Shown: one piece after another, positions 1 to 5,170 of the stretch | Position numbering within the stretch: the first letter of the stretch is position 1 | Layout: each line of letters starts with the position of its first letter | Assembly (NCBI GenBank): GCA_903892335.1 | Contig: CAITID010000232.1 | Location: forward strand, 1 to 5,170 | Length of the DNA: 5,170 bases | Reading direction: 5' to 3' | Source of the DNA: an uncultured Actinomycetes bacterium | GTDB lineage: Bacteria > Actinomycetota > Actinomycetes > Nanopelagicales > Nanopelagicaceae | Translations under genes and position numbers: made by a program | The notes under the pieces: generated by a model | Database searches by the model: none | Told to the model about the DNA's origin: nothing | Seen by the model: the letters and a program-made list of their open reading frames with translations, nothing else

Positions 1-70
1 CAAAGGAAATATTAATTACTAGGACTCGAAGCCCAAGTGATTGGCGAACTTTTGGCTTAGAAATTAACAT
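1..70 (-). CDS. mtrB: MtrB sensor histidine kinase, N-terminal fragment (gene continues past the window)
   Basis: Only the first 23 codons are inside the window. They start at an ATG 8 bases after the mtrA stop and stay open to the edge. The peptide has a short basic start (K5, K7, R9) followed by SLGLRVLVINISF, which resembles the beginning of the first transmembrane segment of actinobacterial MtrB. MtrB is a membrane histidine kinase that phosphorylates MtrA. The position directly after mtrA is where mtrB sits across Actinobacteria, and this carries most of the identification. No strong Shine-Dalgarno is visible; the purine run AAGAGAATAGA at the end of mtrA may serve. An in-frame TAA just upstream of the ATG rules out an earlier start. 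The sensor, HAMP and kinase domains cannot be judged from here. Confidence 0.8.
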   Translation of the reverse strand, partial: MLISKPKVRQSLGLRVLVINISF

Positions 71-78
71 TTACAAAT

Positions 79-753
79 CTATTCTCTTGCCGGTCCCGCT
101 TTATAGCCAACGCCACGCACTGTTTGAACTAACTCAGGATTATCGGCATCATTTTCAATTTTGCCACGCAATCTTTGGACATGAACATTTACTAATCTTG
201 TATCTGCAGCGTGCTGATAGCCCCAAACCTCATTAAGCAATGCTTCTCTGGTAAAGACGCGGCCTGGCTCTTTAGCCAGTGCTACTAATAAATCAAATTC
301 AAGTCTGGTTAGTGGGATCTGTTTTTCATTACGAGAGATCGTATGTTCCATTTGATCAATCACAATGTCACCAATTTTTAATGTACCGACCTTGGAAGTT
401 CTTCGTAGTCTGGTATTAACTCTGGCAATTAACTCTTGTGGTTTAAAAGGTTTGACCATGTAATCATCAGCGCCAGCCTCAAGTCCTAACACCACATCCT
501 GAGTGTCACCTTTTGCAGTTAACATAACAATTGGCACCATTGATTTTTCACGAATTAATTTACAAACTTCAATGCCATCAATTCCGGGCAACATCACATC
601 TAATAAAACTAAATCCGGTGGATTTGCTAAAAAAATATCTAAAACTTGATCACCACGACCTACTAAATCCACCTCCATGCCAGCACCGTTTAACACGATG
701 CTGAGCATTTCAGCTAAGTCTTGATCGTCATCGACGACCATGACTAATGGCAT
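79..753 (-). CDS. mtrA: MtrA, OmpR-family response regulator
   Basis: This is a DNA-binding response regulator of 224 residues, close to mycobacterial MtrA (about 228). The receiver domain (about 1-108) has the acidic cluster D8-D9-D10, phospho-acceptor D52 in LLDVMLPG, T79 in MLTAK and K101 in VKPFKP. The winged-helix domain (about 124-220) has LTRLEFDLLVALAKEPGRVF, the recognition-helix segment RLVNVHVQRLR (186-196) and the C-terminal hairpin TVRGVGYKAGP. These segments match MtrA better than other OmpR members such as PhoP or RegX3. In mycobacteria and corynebacteria MtrA controls cell-wall remodelling, division and osmotic response; the same role here is inferred. The ATG at 753 follows the ahcY stop TAA with no gap (TAAATG), so translational coupling to ahcY is likely. 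A second in-frame ATG at codon 5 would trim the first beta strand and is less likely. mtrB follows after 8 bases. Confidence 0.96.
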   Translation of the reverse strand: MPLVMVVDDDQDLAEMLSIVLNGAGMEVDLVGRGDQVLDIFLANPPDLVLLDVMLPGIDGIEVCKLIREKSMVPIVMLTAKGDTQDVVLGLEAGADDYMVKPFKPQELIARVNTRLRRTSKVGTLKIGDIVIDQMEHTISRNEKQIPLTRLEFDLLVALAKEPGRVFTREALLNEVWGYQHAADTRLVNVHVQRLRGKIENDADNPELVQTVRGVGYKAGPARE

Positions 754-2031
754 TTATGAACCGTGTTCCCAAGAGTTCAAGTAAAGCTCTTGTGCTGGTG
801 TTAGTACATCTAGCTCTGCGCCCATGCTTGCTAGTTTTAAGGTAGCAACATTTTTATCAATCTCAGTTGGCACATTGTGCAGACCAGCTGGCAATGATTT
901 GCCAACTTTTAACAACCATTCAGCTGTTAAAGCTTGATCAGAAAATGACATATCCATTACAGACGCTGGATGTCCTTCGGCTGCGCCAAGATTTGCTAGG
1001 CGACCTTCTGCAATTAACAAGATACGACGGCCATCTGCCATTTCGTACTCATCTGTTTGGTGGCGCATCTTAGAGTTCTTAATCTTTGCACTCTTCTCAA
1101 GCCAAGCAACATCGATTTCAATATCAAAGTGACCAGAGTTAGCCAAAATTGCGCCATCTTTCATCTGCTTAAAGTGTTCATCGCGAAGCACATCGCGGTT
1201 ACCAGTTACAGTGATGAAGATATCGCCAATTGCAGCAGCCTTTGTCATTGGCATAACGCGAAAGCCTTGCATCATCGCATCTAGTGCTTTGGTTGGATCA
1301 ATCTCAGTAACAATTACCTCAGCGCCTAAACCTTTTGCACGCTCAGCAACACCTTTTCCGCAGTAACCAAAACCAGCAACTACCACAATCTTGCCAGCTA
1401 CTAATGTGTTAGTAGCGCGGAAGATCGCATCAAATGTTGATTGACCAGTTCCGTAACGGTTATCAAACATATGCTTTGTATCGGTGTCGTTAACTGCAAT
1501 CATTGGAAACTTAAGTGCGCCATCTTTAGCCATTTGGCTTAAGCGGATTACACCAGTTGTGGTCTCTTCACAACCTGCGACTACACCATCAATTAATTCT
1601 GTTCTGGTGGTGTGTAGAACGTTAACCAAGTCGCAACCATCATCAAAAACAAATTGTGGTTTGATATCAAGTGCGGCATTTAAATGTTTGTAATAGCCAT
1701 CGCGGTCTACTGCATTACGAGCAAAAACAGATATTCCATACTCTTGAACTAGTGCAGCGGCAGTGTCATCTTGTGTTGAAAGAGGATTTGAAGCACAAAG
1801 AGCTAACTCGGCGCCACCTGCTTTTAAAGCTAACATTAAATTAGCGGTCTCAGTGGTTACATGCATACATGCTGCAATTCGAACTCCGGCGAATGGTTTC
1901 TCTTTTGCAAACCGCTCTTTGATTTGAGATAGCACTGGCATATTTCGACCAGCCCATTCAATTTTCTTCTTGCCTTCAGCGGCCAGGGAAAGGTTTGCTA
2001 CATCATTTTTAATTGCAGTAGTTGTGCTCAT
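754..2031 (-). CDS. ahcY: S-adenosylhomocysteine hydrolase (adenosylhomocysteinase), short form
   Basis: The enzyme splits S-adenosylhomocysteine into adenosine and homocysteine using tightly bound NAD, relieving product inhibition of methyltransferases and feeding methionine recycling; it is cytosolic. The 425 residues carry the family signatures: MHVTTETA with H57, the FDDG segment with D131, EETTTG with E156, K186 and D190-N191 in DTKHMFDNRYG, the Rossmann loop GFGYCGKG (220-227), NSGHFDIEID with H301, and NLGAAEGHP with H354. It is clearly shorter than the roughly 485-495-residue mycobacterial and streptomycete enzymes. It ends in LYLNSWEHGS instead of the usual DHYRY-type tail, and residue 195 is Thr where animal enzymes have Cys. 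These traits resemble the archaeal/Thermotoga-type form. The ATG at 2031 has an AGGAG five bases upstream. The gene is followed without a gap by mtrA and preceded by a structured 111-base leader region. Confidence 0.96.
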   Translation of the reverse strand: MSTTTAIKNDVANLSLAAEGKKKIEWAGRNMPVLSQIKERFAKEKPFAGVRIAACMHVTTETANLMLALKAGGAELALCASNPLSTQDDTAAALVQEYGISVFARNAVDRDGYYKHLNAALDIKPQFVFDDGCDLVNVLHTTRTELIDGVVAGCEETTTGVIRLSQMAKDGALKFPMIAVNDTDTKHMFDNRYGTGQSTFDAIFRATNTLVAGKIVVVAGFGYCGKGVAERAKGLGAEVIVTEIDPTKALDAMMQGFRVMPMTKAAAIGDIFITVTGNRDVLRDEHFKQMKDGAILANSGHFDIEIDVAWLEKSAKIKNSKMRHQTDEYEMADGRRILLIAEGRLANLGAAEGHPASVMDMSFSDQALTAEWLLKVGKSLPAGLHNVPTEIDKNVATLKLASMGAELDVLTPAQELYLNSWEHGS

Positions 2032-2036
2032 TTACG

Positions 2037-2041
2037 CTCCT
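2037..2041 (-). promoter_or_regulatory. Shine-Dalgarno site of ahcY
   Basis: AGGAG lies five bases before the ATG at 2031 and fixes the ahcY start. It is the best Shine-Dalgarno match in the window; the other genes have weak ones or none. Its first A is also the last base of an inverted-repeat arm (2041-2048), so leader folding could affect access to it. Confidence 0.8.
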
Positions 2042-2077
2042 AATTAAGTTGATTTACTTAGCTACATTTCTTAATTA
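2041..2077 (-). repeat. 8-bp inverted repeat next to the ahcY Shine-Dalgarno
   Basis: On the transcribed strand TAATTAAG (2077-2070) and CTTAATTA (2048-2041) are perfect inverted repeats around a 21-base loop. The second arm runs into AGGAG. As RNA this would be an A/U-rich, weak stem that could partly hide the ribosome site. The arms are visible in the sequence; a regulatory role is inference, and AT-rich repeats of this kind can arise by chance. Confidence 0.4.
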
Positions 2078-2110
2078 TTACCGAGGCTAGTGGGCTCACT
2101 ATGTAGGTAA
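2078..2110 (-). promoter_or_regulatory. Nested dyad / stem-loop in the ahcY leader
   Basis: The inner part is a perfect 5-bp stem with a 4-base loop, TAGTG-AGCC-CACTA (2101-2088). It is enclosed by a second 5-bp pairing, TTACC (2110-2106) with GGTAA (2082-2078), leaving a 4-by-5-base internal loop. It could be an RNA hairpin in the ahcY 5' leader, or the inner palindrome could be a protein operator at DNA level. It is not followed by a U-run, so I do not read it as a manB terminator. It ends exactly where the next inverted repeat begins. Confidence 0.4.
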
Positions 2111-2120
2111 CCAGAAGGCA

Positions 2121-2149
2121 AAGATACCCTGAATGGGCGGGGTTATCGA
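2121..2149 (-). promoter_or_regulatory. Candidate promoter for ahcY-mtrA-mtrB
   Basis: TCGATA (2149-2144, 4 of 6 matches to TTGACA) and TATCTT (2126-2121, 4 of 6 to TATAAT) are 17 bases apart. They straddle the manB stop codon. Transcription would start near 2114, just before the stem-loop, giving an ahcY leader of roughly 80 bases. The match is modest, so this is a candidate only. Read-through from manB remains possible because no terminator is seen. Confidence 0.3.
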
Positions 2150-3498
2150 CTCTTAATTACTGCAAGTACCGCATCTCGTATCTTCTTCATATCTGCTTGG
2201 GTATTTGCCTCAACATTTAAGCGAAGTAATGGCTCTGTGTTTGAGGCTCGAATATTAAACCACCAGCCTTCGGTAGTGAAGGTAAGGCCATCTAACTCAT
2301 CTACCTCACACTGATCTTCATATGCAGCGCGAACTCTAGCGATGGCAGCTTGGCTATCTTTAACAGTGTTATTTATTTCACCACTTGAAAAATAGCGATT
2401 ATAAGGAGCTAGTAATTTAGAAAGGGGTGACTTAACCGCCATTAACTCAGAGAGTGCATATAAGGCAGCTAACATTCCAGAATCTGCACGCCAAAAATTT
2501 GCAAAGTAGAAGTGACCGCTGTGCTCACCACCAAAAATCGCATTGGATTCAGCCATTAATTTCTTAATATAAGAGTGACCTACTCGACTACGAAGTGGGG
2601 TCCCACCATTCTCCAAAATCACCTCAGGCACTGCTTTTGATGAGATCAAGTTATAAATAATTGTGGCGCCAGGATTAGCTTTTAATTCGCGAGCCGCCAC
2701 CAATGCAGTAAGTGCTGATGGATTAACTAACGAGCCAGCTTCATCAATTAAAAAACATCGATCAGCATCGCCATCAAATGCTAAGCCAATATCTGCGCCT
2801 TCTTTCTTAACTCGCTTTTGTAATGCAACCAAGTTTGCGGGCTCAATTGGATTGGCCTCGTGATTTGGAAATGTGCCATCTAATTCGAAGTACATTGGAA
2901 TTAATTCAACATTTAGTTTCGACATTACAGCCGGAGCAGTAAATCCAGCCATGCCATTACCAGCATCTACCACAACCTTAAGTTTTCGTTTTTGAAAACT
3001 GTTTTCCGGAAAGCAGCCAAGCAGGTAATCCACATAGGCGCTAAGAAGATCCTGTTTTCTACTTTTGCCAACTGGTCGATTAGAAATCGGTGCACCATCT
3101 TCAATAAATTTTCTAATTTGTAATAAGCCAGACTCTTGGCCAATTGGAATGGCACCCGATTTACATAATTTCATACCGTTGTATTGAGCTGGATTATGGC
3201 TAGCGGTAAACATGATTCCAGGTAAATTTAATTTTCCAGATGCAAAGTAGAGCATGTCAGTTGAAGCTAAACCAATTCGAATTACATCCATACCTTGACT
3301 GTTTGCGCCATCGCTAAATGCATCTGCAAGTAAGGGTGATGACTCTCGCATATCTTCACCAACCACAATTGTTGCGGGCTCGCGTTCAATCTCTAGAAAC
3401 CGAGCAAATGCCACACCAAGTGCGAATGCGAAATCGGGTGTGACCTCTTTATCTACTAAGCCACGAATGTCATAAGCTTTGATAATTTTTTCAAGCAT
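2143..3498 (-). CDS. manB: Phosphomannomutase / phosphoglucomutase
   Basis: This cytosolic alpha-D-phosphohexomutase interconverts mannose-6-phosphate and mannose-1-phosphate, supplying GDP-mannose for envelope glycans; many relatives also act on glucose phosphates. The 451 residues hold all four expected sites in order: KAYDIRG near the start (7-13), the catalytic phosphoserine S100 in TASHNP, the Mg-binding loop DGDADR (242-247), the sugar-specificity loop GEHSGH (324-329) and the phosphate-binding loop RASNTEP (417-423). The GEHSGH loop and length fit the bifunctional PMM/PGM (AlgC/ManB) group rather than GlmM. The ATG at 3498 is preceded by AAGG seven bases upstream, a modest ribosome site. 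It starts 31 bases after the DUF3499 gene, so the two are probably co-transcribed. In many Actinobacteria a sugar-isomerase-domain gene and manA follow manB; here ahcY comes next. Confidence 0.94.
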   Translation of the reverse strand: MLEKIIKAYDIRGLVDKEVTPDFAFALGVAFARFLEIEREPATIVVGEDMRESSPLLADAFSDGANSQGMDVIRIGLASTDMLYFASGKLNLPGIMFTASHNPAQYNGMKLCKSGAIPIGQESGLLQIRKFIEDGAPISNRPVGKSRKQDLLSAYVDYLLGCFPENSFQKRKLKVVVDAGNGMAGFTAPAVMSKLNVELIPMYFELDGTFPNHEANPIEPANLVALQKRVKKEGADIGLAFDGDADRCFLIDEAGSLVNPSALTALVAARELKANPGATIIYNLISSKAVPEVILENGGTPLRSRVGHSYIKKLMAESNAIFGGEHSGHFYFANFWRADSGMLAALYALSELMAVKSPLSKLLAPYNRYFSSGEINNTVKDSQAAIARVRAAYEDQCEVDELDGLTFTTEGWWFNIRASNTEPLLRLNVEANTQADMKKIRDAVLAVIKSR

Positions 3499-3529
3499 GG
3501 ACGTACCTTAGGTTAAATTTGCAAAAATA

Positions 3530-3880
3530 TTAATTTGAGGGCAAAGCACGTAGGTGACCACGACGGCCAAGTTCTGGTGGCATTGCATTTGTCTTTATAT
3601 CTGAGTTCGCTACCTCGCGCACCGCATTAGCAATTGCCATTAAATCATCATCAGATGGTCCTTGGTGATCAGTTGTAATCTCCTGCTTAATTACGCTCCA
3701 ACCAACAGGAACTGTTAAACGCTCGCTGTGCGCCGTGCATAAATCATAATTATGCGGCTCTGCATAAGTTGCAAGTGGTCCTAAAACTGCAGTTGAATCT
3801 GCATAAATGTAAGTTAAGGTTTTTATTGCAGAGTTAGTACAGCTTGCCCTAGAGCAGCTCCTGCCTGAAGACCTTTTCAT
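3530..3880 (-). CDS. DUF3499 family protein, small Cys-containing protein of unknown function
   Basis: The protein has 116 residues and belongs, by recall of the family, to the actinobacterial DUF3499 group. The recognisable parts are CSRASC near the start, LTYIYADSTAVLGPLATYAE (22-41), the YDLCTAHSERLTVP-GW segment (45-61) and a closing ELGRRGHLRAL. C9, C14, C48 and H51 form a CX4C...CX2H arrangement that could bind a metal such as zinc; this is inference. No signal peptide or membrane segment is seen, so it is probably cytosolic. In Actinobacteria this gene commonly sits directly before manB, as here. The ATG at 3880 is the only good start: an in-frame TAA lies 12 bases upstream. No Shine-Dalgarno precedes it, which suggests leaderless or coupled translation. 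Its biochemical function is unknown. Confidence 0.88.
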   Translation of the reverse strand: MKRSSGRSCSRASCTNSAIKTLTYIYADSTAVLGPLATYAEPHNYDLCTAHSERLTVPVGWSVIKQEITTDHQGPSDDDLMAIANAVREVANSDIKTNAMPPELGRRGHLRALPSN

Positions 3881-3886
3881 ATCAAC

Positions 3887-3892
3887 AGGTTA
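3887..3892 (-). promoter_or_regulatory. Candidate -10 element for a leaderless DUF3499 transcript
   Basis: TAACCT fits the TANNNT pattern and lies six bases before the ATG at 3880, the spacing expected if transcription starts at the start codon. There is no ribosome site and no good -35 element. Leaderless genes are common in Actinobacteria, but the hexamer is weak and co-transcription with the upstream gene over only 39 bases is equally possible. Confidence 0.2.
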
Positions 3893-3919
3893 ATGCTTAG
3901 TGAGTAGAAAAGTTGGGAT

Positions 3920-5170
3920 TTAGCCCCGAGAAATTACATCGGCATCGGAGATTGGTTCTGATGCACTTTCCAGGTTGGCTCCAGTATTAAGTGGAATATA
4001 AGAAGTTCCGATTCCCGAAGCATCTGGGTGCAGAATAATTCCCCCGTAGGTACCGCTAGTTTTAGATATAAATTGGATTCGATTCAAACCAATTGGGGCC
4101 TGCCAAATTGCAAAGCTACTTCCTTTAACGCTCTTGTTGTACTTCTTGCCATTTATGCCAACCGCCAAGATTTCAACATTTATATTCTTACCGGCGAAGG
4201 CCACTAATGGTTTGGAGCCAGTTAAATTCATTGTTAAATTCGAAAGTTCATCTGCGCCAGTTGCCCATGCGATTTCACTACTTTTACCAAAGGAATAAGT
4301 GCTCAGTGTTGAACCTAAAACTGGTTGATCTGATTTAACTGTAATGGAGAACGCCTGTTTTTCTGGAGCGAAAGATAATGGCACATTTAGAACACGTTGA
4401 CTTTTAATTTTAAGCTCACCTAATCCAACCGGCACAAAACTGCCATCATTTGAATTAATCGAAACCTCTACATTTGCATCAATGGTGCCCGGCACCATTA
4501 AGCGCAGTACGTGATTTGAAGAGTTTGCAGCAGTTGCTAAATTGCCACGTAATCCAGAAATTGCCGGAATGACTAAAAGATTCTTTGGCGCAGCCACCGG
4601 GGCTACAAAATCTGCGCCAAGTGAGCGTAAACCTTTTTTACGTTCATCAAAAAGGAATGAACTAACGCGCCCAGATTTTGTCTTAACGGCAACAACTATT
4701 GAATCCTCGCCGGGAGCTAATGTGTCAACTGCAATATTTTTAGTTGAGTTTGTCGCAATTGAAACTACTTGATTAATGATTAAACCGGTCGGCGCAAAAA
4801 TCTCAATTTCAACTGATGACTCACTAAATCCGCTGTTCACAATTGAAAGAATTGATTTACTTGTCAGCGCACCTGAGCCACCGACAAACCATTGTTCACC
4901 ATTGCTAACAGAACAAGGAACTACTGCTTTCCAAACATTGTTAATAAAAGTAAGTGCGGTTCCGGGATTGCCCTCAACTAAAACAGCTGCGCTGCCAATT
5001 GGAATTGAACCGGCGCTCTTGACCGAAAACTTCTTGTTCTTTCCTTCAATTAAGCGCCGACCTACTTTTGAATTTGGTAATCCGGCAATTGCAGCCGCTT
5101 TGTTATAAGTAGCTGGGCAAACGGTAGCTGGATATGAATAAGTTATTTTTACTTGTTCATTTCTACTAGG
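3920..5170 (-). CDS. DUF5719 family envelope protein, partial (start lies beyond the window)
   Basis: The frame is open from the window edge to TAA at 3920, giving 416 residues of the C-terminal part. Translation before 4840 continues without a stop, so the GTG at 4840 is an internal valine codon and not the start. The visible protein begins near C18-P19, has a second cysteine at C86, then EQWFVGGSGALTS (92-104), which resembles the DUF5719 hallmark W-F-V-G-G segment. After that come beta-rich stretches of about 90-100 residues resembling one another: an N-S-G or N-S-S-type turn, alternating Val/Ile strands, then a segment such as FDERKKGLRSLGADF or GSTLSTYSFGKSSEI. This suggests tandem beta-sandwich repeats. 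Family members usually have an N-terminal membrane anchor or signal, which would be outside the window; extracytoplasmic location and a C18-C86 disulfide are inference. Function is unknown. The DUF3499 gene follows after 39 bases. Confidence 0.85.
   Translation of the reverse strand, partial: PSRNEQVKITYSYPATVCPATYNKAAAIAGLPNSKVGRRLIEGKNKKFSVKSAGSIPIGSAAVLVEGNPGTALTFINNVWKAVVPCSVSNGEQWFVGGSGALTSKSILSIVNSGFSESSVEIEIFAPTGLIINQVVSIATNSTKNIAVDTLAPGEDSIVVAVKTKSGRVSSFLFDERKKGLRSLGADFVAPVAAPKNLLVIPAISGLRGNLATAANSSNHVLRLMVPGTIDANVEVSINSNDGSFVPVGLGELKIKSQRVLNVPLSFAPEKQAFSITVKSDQPVLGSTLSTYSFGKSSEIAWATGADELSNLTMNLTGSKPLVAFAGKNINVEILAVGINGKKYNKSVKGSSFAIWQAPIGLNRIQFISKTSGTYGGIILHPDASGIGTSYIPLNTGANLESASEPISDADVISRG

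Noticed and set aside
867..1693. Three plus-strand open frames (867-1073, 1057-1284, 1484-1693) within ahcY
   Set aside because: They lie antisense to a gene with complete family motifs, have no recognisable domains, and look like by-products of ahcY codon use.
2032..2142. SAH riboswitch of the known class before ahcY
   Set aside because: GGAGCG occurs at the ribosome site and recalls part of that consensus, but the remaining conserved core and pairing arrangement are not present in the right order.
2078..2142. Intrinsic terminator after manB
   Set aside because: The stem-loop here is short and not followed by a run of U; CCC-ATTCA-GGG near 2126-2136 is only three pairs.
2663..3155. Open frames overlapping manB on both strands (2663-2863 plus, 2967-3155 minus)
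   Set aside because: Both are inside the coding sequence of manB, whose four catalytic loops are intact; neither shows a ribosome site or known domain.
3506..3892. Shared TTAACCT before manB (about 3507-3513) and before DUF3499 (about 3887-3893) as a repeated regulatory element
   Set aside because: Seven AT-rich bases at different distances from their start codons are readily explained by chance.
4838..4840. GTG as the start of the DUF5719 gene
   Set aside because: The same frame stays open for 110 more codons to the window edge and encodes the conserved WFVGG region, so this is an internal valine codon.
4542..5108. Plus-strand open frames 4542-4772 and 4776-5108
   Set aside because: They are antisense to the continuous DUF5719 reading frame, which carries recognisable family segments.

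Overview
The window looks like a piece of chromosome from a low-GC, streamlined actinobacterium. The gene set is an actinobacterial core cluster: mtrA/mtrB, ahcY, manB, a DUF3499 protein and a DUF5719 protein. Base composition is near 40-45% GC by eye, and gaps between genes are very short. A planktonic freshwater lineage such as acI / Nanopelagicales would fit, but that placement is inference from composition and gene content. No phylogenetic marker was tested.

Every supported gene is on the minus strand, so transcription runs from high to low coordinates. In that order the window holds: a DUF5719 envelope protein whose start lies beyond the window (5170-3920); a small Cys-containing DUF3499 protein (3880-3530); the phosphomannomutase/phosphoglucomutase ManB (3498-2143); a 111-base gap holding the only notable non-coding structure (2142-2032); S-adenosylhomocysteine hydrolase AhcY (2031-754); the response regulator MtrA (753-79), abutting ahcY with no spacer; and the first 23 codons of the sensor kinase MtrB (70-1).

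The genes can be read as two groups. DUF5719, DUF3499 and ManB are envelope-related: ManB makes the mannose-1-phosphate needed for GDP-mannose and surface glycans, and the other two are conserved actinobacterial neighbours of unknown function. AhcY, MtrA and MtrB follow, joining removal of the methylation by-product SAH to the envelope and cell-division two-component system. The gap before ahcY has a possible promoter, two abutting stem-loops that can contact each other, and a good Shine-Dalgarno sequence, so it is the likely point of independent control. I see no mobile element, CRISPR array, tRNA, rRNA or convincing intrinsic terminator. The region is mostly ordinary; the ahcY leader and the short form of AhcY are the parts most worth checking.
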